Source: JAMIFN01 sp964544605 (GTDB taxonomy: Bacteria; Pseudomonadota; Gammaproteobacteria; Burkholderiales; Burkholderiaceae_C). Taken from it: a stretch of 64,000 nt of DNA. Within the stretch, counting starts at the first letter, position 1; every line of letters starts with the position of its first letter. Made by a program: the position numbers and the translations under genes. Below are positions 25,797 through 34,689 of the stretch, piece after piece. The notes below the pieces were generated by a model, which made no database searches, was not told the origin of the DNA, and saw only the letters and a program-made list of their open reading frames with translations. The stretch is taken from NCBI GenBank assembly GCA_964544605.1, contig CAZJBX010000008.1:1-64000 (forward strand). Direction: 5' to 3'.

Positions 25797-27445
25797 TGTG
25801 CTTGCTCCAAAAGTTCTTGCGCGTGCGCCAAGCTGGTGGCGCTGGTGCTGCCGGCCAGCATACGGGCGATTTCGGCCTGCCGCGCGGGGGCGGGCAGTAG
25901 GGCCACGCTGCTGCTGGTGTGGCCCTGCTCTTGTGTTTTGCTGACCAAAAGCTGCTGGTGGGCGCAGGCGGCCACTTGCGCCAAGTGAGTGACCGCCAAC
26001 ACCTGTTTGCTGCCACCCAAGCGCCGCATGAGCTGGCCGACGGTGTGCGCCACCGCGCCGCCGATGCCGCTATCGACTTCGTCAAAAATGAGGGTGGGGG
26101 CGCCGTCTTGCTCGGCGGTGATGACGGCCACGGCCAAGGCAATGCGTGAAAGCTCGCCGCCTGAGGCGACCTTGGCCAAGGGCTTGGGCGTGACCCCAGC
26201 GTGGCCAGCGACCAAAAAGCTGACGGCATCGTGTCCCAAGGCGTGGGGGGCGCTCGCTTCAAGCTGCACCTGCAATTGGCCGCCGGGCATACCCAAGCTC
26301 TGCATGGCCTCGGTGATGGCGCGGCCCAGTTGTGGCGCCAGGCGGCGGCGGCTTTGGCTGGCGGCATCGGCCAGGGCCTTGAAGTGAGTGCGCGCTTTCT
26401 CCTCGGCCTGCGTCAGTGCGTCGATGTCGCTGCTGGCGTTCAGGGCTTCGAGCTTGGCCTGCCAATGCGCCATCAGTTGCGGCAGCTCAGGCGGGGTGGT
26501 TTTGTAGCGCCGTGCCAAACTCAGCCACAGGGCCACGCGTTCGTCCAGGGCTTGCAGGCGGGCGTGGTCGGGCTGCAAATGGCGGCTGGCGCTGCGCAGC
26601 TCGTGGGCGGCGTCATCAGCTTGGGCGCTGAGGTCTTGCAATTGGGCATAGAGCTGGCCGAGCTGGGGCTGCAAATGCTGCACGGCGGCCAAGGCTTGCA
26701 CGGCCTGCTGCAAGCGGCTGCAAGCGCCGCTTTGCCCTGCCTCATCGCCCTCTAGGGCGGCCAAGGCGCTGGCGCTGGCATCGAGCAGGTCTTGCATATG
26801 GCTCTGGGCGCTGTGCTCTTGGTTGAGTTCCTCCCACTCGTTGGCGGCGGGGCGCAGTTTGTTCACTTCCGCCAGTTGCCATTCGAGGCGCTCGCGCTCA
26901 TCGGCCAAGCTGCTTTGCGCCGCCTGCGCCGCTTCTAGGGCGTGCAGGGCTTGCCGCCAGTTCTTCCATGCCGCTTGCAGGGGCGCGGTGGGCACTTGGC
27001 CATAGGCATCGAGCAATTGCAGGGCGCTGCCGCTTTGGCTGAGTGAGGCCCAAGCGTGCTGGCCGTGGATGTCCACCAAGTGCTCGCCCAAGGCGCGCAA
27101 TTGCGTCAGGGTGGCGGCACTGCCGTTGATCCAGGCGCGGCTTTTGCCCTTGGCATCGATGGTGCGGCGCAGCAGCAGGCTGTCGTCGGCCTCAAAGCCT
27201 GCCTCTTGCAACCACGCTTGGGCGGCGGCATTGGGACTGAATTCGGCGGCAATATCGGCTTGCGCCGCGCCCTCATACACCACGCTGGCATCGGCCCTTT
27301 GGCCCAAGGCCAGTTGCAGGGCGTCAATCAAAATGGATTTGCCCGCCCCCGTTTCGCCCGTGAGGGCAGAAAAGCCCAAGGGCAGCTCCAGCTCCAACTG
27401 GGGCACGATGACGAAGTTTTTTAAGCTAATGCGGCTGATGCTCAT
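25793..27445 (-). CDS. recN: DNA repair protein RecN
   Basis: A 550-aa SMC-like ATPase recruited to DNA double-strand breaks. Walker A GETGAGKS is at 30-37; a long coiled-coil arm rich in Ala, Gln and Glu spans about 150-370; the C-terminal half has LASGGELSRIALA (ABC signature) and LIFDEVDSGIGG (Walker B). ATG 27445 starts the family's MSISRISLKNF; an upstream in-frame extension is antisense to nothing conserved and overlaps nadK. It lies eight bases downstream of nadK and overlaps rapZ. Confidence 0.97.
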   Translation of the reverse strand: MSISRISLKNFVIVPQLELELPLGFSALTGETGAGKSILIDALQLALGQRADASVVYEGAAQADIAAEFSPNAAAQAWLQEAGFEADDSLLLRRTIDAKGKSRAWINGSAATLTQLRALGEHLVDIHGQHAWASLSQSGSALQLLDAYGQVPTAPLQAAWKNWRQALHALEAAQAAQSSLADERERLEWQLAEVNKLRPAANEWEELNQEHSAQSHMQDLLDASASALAALEGDEAGQSGACSRLQQAVQALAAVQHLQPQLGQLYAQLQDLSAQADDAAHELRSASRHLQPDHARLQALDERVALWLSLARRYKTTPPELPQLMAHWQAKLEALNASSDIDALTQAEEKARTHFKALADAASQSRRRLAPQLGRAITEAMQSLGMPGGQLQVQLEASAPHALGHDAVSFLVAGHAGVTPKPLAKVASGGELSRIALAVAVITAEQDGAPTLIFDEVDSGIGGAVAHTVGQLMRRLGGSKQVLAVTHLAQVAACAHQQLLVSKTQEQGHTSSSVALLPAPARQAEIARMLAGSTSATSLAHAQELLEQAQ

Positions 27446-27452
27446 GGTCGGC

Positions 27453-28334
27453 TCAGTGCTGTTGGTTCCAGTGCAGCTTCTCGCGCAGGGTGTGGTAATA
27501 GTTCCAGCCCTTGGGGTGCAGCAGGCGGGCGCTTTGTTCGGCGCGTTCGAGCAAAATGCGGTCGCCGTGCTGCAAATTCGCCAGCGATTGCATGTCAAAG
27601 TTAGCGCTTGCTTCACGGCCAGAGACCATTTCTAGGCTGATGCCGGCATCGTGGTGCAGCACCAAGGGCCGATTGGAGAGGTTGTTGGGCGCAATCGGCA
27701 CCAAGCTCAGGCCGCCCAAGCTGGGGTGCAGCAGCGGCCCGCCAGCCGAGAGCGAGTAGGCGGTAGAGCCGGTGGGTGTGGTCACAATCAGGCCATCGCC
27801 TCGGTAGTTGGCAACAAAATGGCCGTCGATTTCGGCACGCAGCTCCAGCAGACCTGCGCGGCTGCCTCGGTTGACGACGACCTCATTCATGGCGGTGGTG
27901 GTGAAGATTTGCTCGCCATCACGCATGACGCGGGCGGCCAACATGCTGCGCGATTCCTCAATGTAGTCGCCCGCCAGCATGGCCGGCATGGCTTGCTCGA
28001 ATTCGCCCAAGGGGATGTCGGTGATAAAGCCCAAATAACCTTGGTTGATGCCGATGAGTGGGATGCCGTAGAGGGCCATTTGCCGCGCAGTGGCCAGCAT
28101 GGTGCCATCACCGCCCACCACCACGGCCAAATCAGCCTGATGGCCCAGCTCTTTCAGGCCAAGCACAGGCCATTGTGTGATGCCACTGTATTGCGCCGTC
28201 ATGGCCTCCAGCAGCACTTGGCAGCCTTGCGCCGCCAAGACCTGGCCGACATGCAGCAAGACCTCGGGCGCAGTGCCCCCTTGGGCGCTGGGGTATTTGC
28301 CCACAAGGGCGACCGATTGAAATTGGCTGGGCAT
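27453..28334 (-). CDS. nadK: NAD kinase
   Basis: A 293-aa ATP-dependent NAD kinase that makes NADP. GGDGT at about 74-78 is the diagnostic motif, followed by GINQGYLGFI, the NEVVVNRGS block and TPTGSTAYSLSAGGPL (substrate pocket). It heads the nadK-recN-rapZ-yaaA-pgsA run on the minus strand. The start lies only 39 bases from the divergent hrcA start, so the two promoters must overlap. Confidence 0.97.
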   Translation of the reverse strand: MPSQFQSVALVGKYPSAQGGTAPEVLLHVGQVLAAQGCQVLLEAMTAQYSGITQWPVLGLKELGHQADLAVVVGGDGTMLATARQMALYGIPLIGINQGYLGFITDIPLGEFEQAMPAMLAGDYIEESRSMLAARVMRDGEQIFTTTAMNEVVVNRGSRAGLLELRAEIDGHFVANYRGDGLIVTTPTGSTAYSLSAGGPLLHPSLGGLSLVPIAPNNLSNRPLVLHHDAGISLEMVSGREASANFDMQSLANLQHGDRILLERAEQSARLLHPKGWNYYHTLREKLHWNQQH

Positions 28335-28373
28335 AGGCGGTGGGGTGAATCAAAGGGTGGTAAATTGCCTTAT

Positions 28374-29387
28374 ATGTTAGACGAACGCGCACAGATTTTG
28401 CTCAAAGCCTTGGTAGAACGCTACATTGAGGACGGCCAGCCCGTGGGCTCGCGCACCCTCTCGCGCGCTTCGGGCCTGGATTTATCCGCCGCCACCATCC
28501 GCAATGTGATGAGCGACCTAGAGGCATTGGGCCTGATTGCCAGCCCGCACACCTCGGCGGGCCGTGTGCCCACGGTGCGCGGCTACCGCCTGTTTGTGGA
28601 CACCATGCTGACGGTGAAGCAGGGTGGGCTGCAAGAAGCGCCTGAGCTGCCCGTCGATCAGCCGCAAAAAGTCATCAGCCACGCGGCGCATTTGCTGTCG
28701 AATTTATCCAGCTTTGTCGGCGTGGTGCTGGCCCCGCGCAAAAGCTCGGTCTTGCAGCATCTTGAATTCTTGCGTTTGGGCGAAAAACGCATTCTGCTCA
28801 TTACCGTGGCCCCCGATGGCGATGTGCAAAACCGCGTGCTGCAAACGGCCAAAGACTACACACAGAGTGAGTTGGTGGAGGCCAGCAACTTCATCAACCA
28901 CCACTACGCTGGGCTTGATTTGGACGAGGTGCGCCTGCGCCTGGCGCATGAGGCCGAGCAACTGCGTGGCGAAATTGCCCAGCTCATGCAATTGGCCATG
29001 CAGGTCAGCCGCCCCAGCCCCAGCGCCAGCCATGAGGAGCAAATGGTGCTGGCCGGCGAGCGCAAGCTGCTGGGCGTGAGTGACTTCAGCAGCAATATTG
29101 AGCAACTGCGCCGCGCCTACGCCCTGTTTGAGCACAAGGCCGAGTTGATGCAGTTGCTCGAAAGCTCGGCCCAAGGCCAAGGCGTGCGCATTTATATTGG
29201 CGGGGAAAGCCCCAGTGTGCCGGTCGAAGAGCTCTCCATCGTCACCGCGCCTTACGCCGTGAACGGTGAAGTGGTGGGCACGCTGGGCGTAATTGGCCCC
29301 ACCCGTATGCGCTACGAGCGCATGATTGAAATCGTGGACATCACTTCAAAATTGGTGGGCAATGCCCTGAGCTACCCCAAGCTTTAA
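28374..29387 (+). CDS. hrcA: Heat-inducible transcription repressor HrcA
   Basis: A 337-aa repressor of class I heat-shock genes (groESL, dnaKJ), which binds CIRCE elements and is stabilised by GroEL. It has the N-terminal winged helix (LLKALVERYIEDGQPVGSRT and the recognition block ATIRNVMSDLEALG, each in part), then HTSAGRVPTVRGYR and the GAF-like C-terminal domain ending ELSIVTAPYA...LGVIGPTRMRY. ATG 28374 is the conserved start. No CIRCE sequence was seen in the window. The stop overlaps the convergent DUF3108 gene by four bases. Confidence 0.97.
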   Translation: MLDERAQILLKALVERYIEDGQPVGSRTLSRASGLDLSAATIRNVMSDLEALGLIASPHTSAGRVPTVRGYRLFVDTMLTVKQGGLQEAPELPVDQPQKVISHAAHLLSNLSSFVGVVLAPRKSSVLQHLEFLRLGEKRILLITVAPDGDVQNRVLQTAKDYTQSELVEASNFINHHYAGLDLDEVRLRLAHEAEQLRGEIAQLMQLAMQVSRPSPSASHEEQMVLAGERKLLGVSDFSSNIEQLRRAYALFEHKAELMQLLESSAQGQGVRIYIGGESPSVPVEELSIVTAPYAVNGEVVGTLGVIGPTRMRYERMIEIVDITSKLVGNALSYPKL

Positions 29388-30319
29388 GGCAGCCAGTTCA
29401 GCTCCAGCCAAGCGCCATCGGGCCAGCGCATTTTGATGCGCACAGGGGCCCAATCGTAGGCCGGCGCAAACCACAGCTCAGACTGCGTCGTGCCCTTGCC
29501 CAAAGCCTGCGGCACGATATGCACGGCCTCCACTTGGCCCAAGGGCTTGATGTCCAGCGTATCGCGGCCTTGCACGGCGTAATGCCAGTGGAACAAGCCC
29601 TCAGGCCGCATCAGCCACAGCTCACGGCCACTGCCCGCCTGTGTGCTGAGCAGGCCGCTGGCCAGCTCGTGCTGCAACTGCATGTGCTGGCTCACGCTAT
29701 CGAGCACGCCGCCCTCGGGCAGGGGGCCGCGCCGCTGGTGTGCGGGCCAGACCAAATCACCGCCTTGGCGTTGCACGCTGCCGTCTTTGGCCAAGCCTTT
29801 TTCATCGTATTGCCAAGGCTCTAGGCCAGTGGCTTTGATGCGGCCTTGGGCCTGCATATCAAACAGGGTTTGTTTGGCCAGCTTGACCTTGAGCTGGGCT
29901 TGGTAATTTGTGCCCTTGGGCTGGTAGCTCAATTCGGCGGTGGCCAAATTTGCGCCCAGCAAATAAGAGCTGCTGACGGCGTAACGCCAGCTTTGGCGGC
30001 GTTGCAGCAGCTTGGGCTGGGGGGTGGCCGTGGGCGCTGCGGTGGCGGCACTGCTTGGCGTTTGTGTTGGCGCGGCGCTTGGCTGGGGGCTTGCGGTCGG
30101 CGCAGGGCTGGCCGTGGCCAAAGGCTGCGCTGTGGGCACTGCGGTGGGCTGGGCGGGACTGGCGCTGGGGGTAGCGCTGGGCTGAGCCGTCAATGCCAAA
30201 GCGGGCTGCGGCCTTGGCGCTGCTTGCGGCGCAGGGCTGTTGCCCGCCCACCACCAAGCGGCCCATGCCGCTGCGCCCACTGTGCTCAGGCCAAGGGCCA
30301 GCGTGCGCCAGCGTGCCAT
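29384..30319 (-). CDS. DUF3108 domain protein
   Basis: A 311-aa envelope protein. A membrane anchor or signal segment (about 7-25) is followed by a Pro/Ala/Ser/Thr-rich, nearly repetitive linker (about 30-105) and then the DUF3108 domain, seen in periplasmic proteins of Burkholderiales. The layout of anchor, extended linker and globular domain suggests it spans part of the periplasm. The 3' end overlaps hrcA by four bases; it lies 13 bases downstream of the racemase gene's 3' end on the same strand order. Function is not known. Confidence 0.8.
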   Translation of the reverse strand: MARWRTLALGLSTVGAAAWAAWWWAGNSPAPQAAPRPQPALALTAQPSATPSASPAQPTAVPTAQPLATASPAPTASPQPSAAPTQTPSSAATAAPTATPQPKLLQRRQSWRYAVSSSYLLGANLATAELSYQPKGTNYQAQLKVKLAKQTLFDMQAQGRIKATGLEPWQYDEKGLAKDGSVQRQGGDLVWPAHQRRGPLPEGGVLDSVSQHMQLQHELASGLLSTQAGSGRELWLMRPEGLFHWHYAVQGRDTLDIKPLGQVEAVHIVPQALGKGTTQSELWFAPAYDWAPVRIKMRWPDGAWLELNWLP

Positions 30320-30331
30320 TTGTTGCAGCCT

Positions 30332-31444
30332 TTATGCCGCAGGCTGCTGTTGCAGCTCGGCCAAAACCTCGGCCGTGTGCTCGCCGAGCAGCGGGCCAGC
30401 TTGCGGCGCGCGCTCACCACTGCGCGAAAAGCGCGGCGCAGGGGCCACTTGCAGGCTGCCATCGACTTCAACAAAAGTGCCGCGCGCTTGGTTGTGCGGG
30501 TGGGCGGCGGCGGCCTCCCAATCGAGCACAGGCACGGCGCAAGCGTCAGAGCCAGCAAACACAGCCATCCAATGCGCTTGCGGCTGCTCGGCCACGCGCT
30601 GGGCCACAATCTGCTTTAAGCGCGGCCATTCTTCAGGGCGGTGTTGGAAGGCCACCAGCTCCTCGAACAAATCCAGCTTCTGAATCATCTCAAGGTAAAA
30701 CGGCGTTTCAATCGCGCCCAAGGCCAAATACTTGCCATCGGCGCAGGCAAAGTTCTCGTAAAAATGCGAGGTATTGGCAAAAAAGTTTTGCTCGGCCACA
30801 TCGCTCCACAAGCCCATGGCACGGAAGGCGTGAATCAGGCTTTGCATATGCGCCGTGCTGTCCACAATGGCAGCATCCACCACCTGGCCTTGGCCGCTGC
30901 GGCTGGCCTCCAGCAAAGCGCACACAATGCCAAAGGCCAAATACAAAGCACCGCCAATATCGCCCACCACAGTGGGCGGCACCACAGGGGCCTCACCGGG
31001 GCGGCGCGAGAAGGCCAGCGCCCCACTCAGGGCCACATAGTTGATGTCGTGGCCGGCCATCTTCGCCATCGGGCCAGTTTGCCCCCAGCCCGTCATGCGG
31101 CCAAACACCAGCTTGGGGTTGGCTTGCAGCAAAGTCTCAGGGCCAAAACGCAGACGCTCCATCACGCCGGGGCGGTAGCCTTCAATCAGCACATCGGCGC
31201 GGCTGGCCAGTGCAAAAGCGGCTTTCCAGTCGTCGGGCTTTTTCAGGTTCAAGGCCACAGAGCGCTTGCCCCGGTTAATCGGGTTGCGCTGGCCCACCAC
31301 GCCTTTGCTATAGGCTTCAATGGTGATGACATCGGCACCCATATCGGCCAGCAGCATGGCGGCAAAAGGGCCAGGGCCAATGCCCGCAAATTCCACCACG
31401 CGCACGCCCGCCAGTGGGCCTTTTTTCTCGGTCTCAGTGCTCAT
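30332..31444 (-). CDS. Alpha-methylacyl-CoA racemase (CoA-transferase family III)
   Basis: A 370-aa CaiB/BaiF-fold enzyme most like alpha-methylacyl-CoA racemase, which flips the (R)/(S) centre of 2-methyl-branched acyl-CoAs before beta-oxidation. The racemase catalytic pair is in place: His132 in GHDINY and Asp162 in VGDIGG, matching the mycobacterial enzyme's His126/Asp156. MLLADMGADVITIE and NRGKRSVALNLK are the fold's usual blocks. It stands between the DUF3108 gene and the MFS pump with no evident pathway partner adjacent. Branched-chain or sterol side-chain catabolism is possible; two acyl-CoA dehydrogenases lie near the other end of the window. Confidence 0.88.
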   Translation of the reverse strand: MSTETEKKGPLAGVRVVEFAGIGPGPFAAMLLADMGADVITIEAYSKGVVGQRNPINRGKRSVALNLKKPDDWKAAFALASRADVLIEGYRPGVMERLRFGPETLLQANPKLVFGRMTGWGQTGPMAKMAGHDINYVALSGALAFSRRPGEAPVVPPTVVGDIGGALYLAFGIVCALLEASRSGQGQVVDAAIVDSTAHMQSLIHAFRAMGLWSDVAEQNFFANTSHFYENFACADGKYLALGAIETPFYLEMIQKLDLFEELVAFQHRPEEWPRLKQIVAQRVAEQPQAHWMAVFAGSDACAVPVLDWEAAAAHPHNQARGTFVEVDGSLQVAPAPRFSRSGERAPQAGPLLGEHTAEVLAELQQQPAA

Positions 31445-31528
31445 TGTTTGTGCTCCATATTGTGTCTATCGGCCAAGTTTAGGCCCAAGCATGGCGGCCA
31501 TGCTAATGCAAACAGGGGATGCGCCGCA

Positions 31529-32770
31529 TCACTGCACCTTCAGCCCGCCCGTCTCGGGCCAGTGTTTCAAAACCAGCAGCCAAGCGCCCAAACCCACCAA
31601 CACAAAGGCCAGCGAGGTCAAGGCCAGCGCATGGGTGCTGTGCATGACCAAGGGGGCCAGCGCCCCCGCCACCAAGCTGTTGGCGGCAGAGCCGACAGCC
31701 GCCTGCAAAGAGGAGGCCATGCCACGGCGCTCAGGGTGCAAATCCAGCACCAGCAAAGTCACCACGGGCACCATCAAAGACCAGCCAAAAGAGAAAATGC
31801 CAATCGGAATCAAAGCCCAGCTCACATGCGGCGGCAGCACAAAGTTCAGGCCCACATTGGCCAAAGCCACCAGCAGCATGATGAGCAGGCCGTGGCGAAT
31901 TTGGTGGCGCGGTTTGATTTTGCCCGCCAAGCGACCACTGACAAAAGCGCCGCCCATGATGCCGCTGATGGTGGCAATAAAGAACCAAAAGAAGCGGCTG
32001 GGATCAAGGCCCAAATGCACGCCCAAAAACTCAGGCGCAGAGAGCAAATACAAAAACATGCCGTTGAACGGAATGCCGCTGGCGACGCACAAAAGCAAAA
32101 ACAGAGGCGATAAGCCCAGCTCTTTATAGCCGCGCATCAAATGCTTCACATTAAAAGGCTGCTCTTGGCCTGGCTCTAAAGTCTCGGGCAGCATCTTCCA
32201 GTTGGCCGTGCCAATCAGCACCCCCATCAAGGCCAAAAACCAAAAAATGCTTTGCCAATTGCTATAGCCCAATAAAAAACCGCCCACAATGGGCGCGGCA
32301 GCGGGGGCCACACCAAAGTAAATCGTCACTTGGCTCATCACCTTTTGTGCCTGTGCAGGCTCGAACAAATCCCGAATCACCGCACGAGAGACCACCATGC
32401 CGCCCCCCGCAGACAAACCCTGCACAAAGCGGAAGAAAATCAACTGCCAGACATTTTGTGACAAGGCGCAGCCGACCGAGGCCAAGGTAAAAATCGCAAT
32501 CGTCCACAGCACCACAGGGCGGCGGCCAAAGCTATCGGCCAGCGCCCCGTGGAACAAATTCATGATGGCAAAACCCAGCAAATACGCCGACAGGGTTTGC
32601 TGCATATGCACCTTCTCGGCCCCCAGCGCATCAGAAATGGCGGAGAAAGCAGGGATATAGGTGTCGATGGCAAACGGCCCCAACATACTGAGCAAAGCCA
32701 GTAAAGCAGGCAGCGCCCACGGCGGGCCACGCCACAGGCGTGCAGATTTGGCGGAAACAGGGGCGTTCAT
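31529..32770 (-). CDS. Bcr/CflA family multidrug efflux transporter
   Basis: A 413-aa MFS drug:proton antiporter with about 12 membrane helices. FAIDTYIPAF lies in helix 1, and the loop 2-3 motif GALADSFGRRPV is the MFS signature; RFVQGLSAGGGMVVSRAVIRD (shown in part) fits the Bcr/CflA motif C region. ATG 32770 was chosen; a longer frame to 32833 is open but lacks support. It is divergent from the aldehyde dehydrogenase gene by about 195 bases. The exact substrate (bicyclomycin, chloramphenicol or other) cannot be told. Confidence 0.9.
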   Translation of the reverse strand: MNAPVSAKSARLWRGPPWALPALLALLSMLGPFAIDTYIPAFSAISDALGAEKVHMQQTLSAYLLGFAIMNLFHGALADSFGRRPVVLWTIAIFTLASVGCALSQNVWQLIFFRFVQGLSAGGGMVVSRAVIRDLFEPAQAQKVMSQVTIYFGVAPAAAPIVGGFLLGYSNWQSIFWFLALMGVLIGTANWKMLPETLEPGQEQPFNVKHLMRGYKELGLSPLFLLLCVASGIPFNGMFLYLLSAPEFLGVHLGLDPSRFFWFFIATISGIMGGAFVSGRLAGKIKPRHQIRHGLLIMLLVALANVGLNFVLPPHVSWALIPIGIFSFGWSLMVPVVTLLVLDLHPERRGMASSLQAAVGSAANSLVAGALAPLVMHSTHALALTSLAFVLVGLGAWLLVLKHWPETGGLKVQ

Positions 32771-32965
32771 GAAGAAAGGGGGGAGAGAAACCGCAGCCGC
32801 TGAAAAAGCAATGGGCCGCAGCAAGGCTTGCATCCTAGCACTTGCGCCATAACATTGTGCGCCGCCATGTTTCCTTGTGGGCGCTTCATGGGTGCGCTGG
32901 GGCGAACAAAGATGCCACTACAATGTGCGCAAATTCATGCCCAGACAAGCCATCAGGAGACGACC

Positions 32966-34423
32966 ATGCCTCAAAATCTTCACAACCCCAGCCTAGAGCA
33001 ATTGCAAGCGCAACTTGCGGCGATGAAAAAAATCCAACGCGCCGAAGGCCCCGTCAGCGCCGCCGTGCGCAAAGACCGCTTGCAACGCGCCATCAATCTG
33101 TTTGTGAACCATGTGGATGAATTCACCGAGGCCAGCAGCAAAGACTTTGGTGGCCGCCCCCCCGTCATCGGCTTGCAGCTCGATGGCCACGGCTCCGTCG
33201 CCACACTCAAATACAACAAAAAGAACCTGGCCAAGTGGATGAAGCCCAGCAAGCGCGCCACGGCCATCCCCTTCAATCTGTTCGGCGGCAAAACTGAAGT
33301 GCGCTATCAGCCCAAGGGCGTGATTGGCATTGCTGGCACTTGGAACGCCTCGCTCTTTACCGTATTTGCGCCCCTGGCTGGCGTACTGGCTGCTGGCAAC
33401 CGCGCCATGATCAAGCCCTCCGACCTCTCGCCCCATATGGGCGAATGGCTGCAAAAACGCCTGCCCGAATACTTTGACCCTTCTGAGGTCTGCCTCATCA
33501 CTGGCGGTATGCAAACCTCACAAGACTTCACCTCCCTGCCCTTTGACCACTTGGTCTTTACAGGCGGCGGCACCATTGCCAAACACATCATGCGGGCGGC
33601 GGCTGAGCACCTTGTGCCCCTGACGCTGGAGCTGGGCGGCAAATCGCCCACCATTTTTGGTGTCAGTGCCGACCTTGATAAAAGCATGTACAACCTCGTC
33701 ACGGGCAAAGGCCAAAACAACGGCCAAATCTGCGTCTCACCCGACACCATTTATGTGCACAAATCCAAGCTGGAAGAATTCGTCAGCCGCTACAAAACGG
33801 TCTATGCCGAGGTCTATGGCAACGGCGATGTGACCATGAACCCCAGCCTCACCCCCGCCATCACCGAGCGCCACATGCTGCGCGTGGAAAACTATGTGCA
33901 AGACGCCGCAGGCAAAGGCGCGCGGGTGGAAGTCATGGCCGCTGATGTGCCCGTGGATGCCGAGCACCGCCGCCGCCCCATGCGCTTGGTGATTGACCCC
34001 CCCCGTGATGCCATCATTTGCAATGAGGAAATCTTTGGCGCTGCCGCCTTGGTGCGCACCTACCTCGACATCAAAGAAGTCGTCGCCGAAATCCAAGAAG
34101 GCGACTATCCTCTGGCGCTCTACTACTTCGGCCAAGACAAAGCCGAAGAAGAATATGTACTGCAAAACACGCTCTCAGGCGGCGTGGTGGTCAACGATGT
34201 ACTCATGCATGTGGCCATGTGCGATGCGCCCTTTGGCGGCGTGGGTGCTTCAGGCATGGGCCGCTACAACGGCAAAGAAGGCTTCCTCGAATTCAGCCAC
34301 CACCGCCTCATCTACCGCACGGGCTGGTGGGATCCACAGCAAAAAATGGGCCTCAAGCCCCCCTTTGTGGACCCCGAGAAAACCATCAAAACCATTGTGC
34401 AGGGCCTCAAAGCACCCATGTAA
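32966..34423 (+). CDS. Aldehyde dehydrogenase (coniferyl-aldehyde type)
   Basis: A 485-aa NAD(P)-dependent aldehyde dehydrogenase. The general base Glu222 lies in LELGGKSP and the nucleophile Cys256 in NNGQICVSPD; the oxyanion Asn is in GTWNASL near 127. The rather short, membrane-anchor-free form resembles coniferyl aldehyde dehydrogenases (CalB-like) of proteobacteria, but substrate preference is not readable. AGGAGA sits eight bases before the ATG. A strong terminator follows about 30 bases after the stop, so the gene is transcribed alone. Confidence 0.88.
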   Translation: MPQNLHNPSLEQLQAQLAAMKKIQRAEGPVSAAVRKDRLQRAINLFVNHVDEFTEASSKDFGGRPPVIGLQLDGHGSVATLKYNKKNLAKWMKPSKRATAIPFNLFGGKTEVRYQPKGVIGIAGTWNASLFTVFAPLAGVLAAGNRAMIKPSDLSPHMGEWLQKRLPEYFDPSEVCLITGGMQTSQDFTSLPFDHLVFTGGGTIAKHIMRAAAEHLVPLTLELGGKSPTIFGVSADLDKSMYNLVTGKGQNNGQICVSPDTIYVHKSKLEEFVSRYKTVYAEVYGNGDVTMNPSLTPAITERHMLRVENYVQDAAGKGARVEVMAADVPVDAEHRRRPMRLVIDPPRDAIICNEEIFGAAALVRTYLDIKEVVAEIQEGDYPLALYYFGQDKAEEEYVLQNTLSGGVVVNDVLMHVAMCDAPFGGVGASGMGRYNGKEGFLEFSHHRLIYRTGWWDPQQKMGLKPPFVDPEKTIKTIVQGLKAPM

Positions 34424-34451
34424 GCGCCGCTTTTCTGCCTTGTGTGCCTGC

Positions 34452-34483
34452 AAAAACCCAAGTGCCAGCACTTGGGTTTTTTT
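34452..34483 (+). terminator. Rho-independent terminator after aldehyde dehydrogenase
   Basis: A perfect 13-bp stem (AAAACCCAAGTGC with GCACTTGGGTTTT), two-base loop and a run of seven T. Confidence 0.95.
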
Positions 34484-34689
34484 GTGCGTGCTGGAGGGGG
34501 GGCAGTTCAGCCGCGCACAGAAATGAAGAAAAAGATGGCCGTGTGAATGCCTTGCTGGTGCGTAAAGCCCACGCTGCGCTTGTGTAAAGCCTTGTAAAAC
34601 CCCACCGTTTGCGGCGCAAAAAGCCGCTTTGCCCAGAGGGAATGGGCTAGTATCGGGCCCAGTTTCACATTTACCGCTTGGGTTGATTT

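Noticed and set aside
27651..28373. Upstream extension of hrcA in the same frame
   Set aside because: This part is antisense to nadK, and the HrcA family begins at the MLDERAQ start at 28374.
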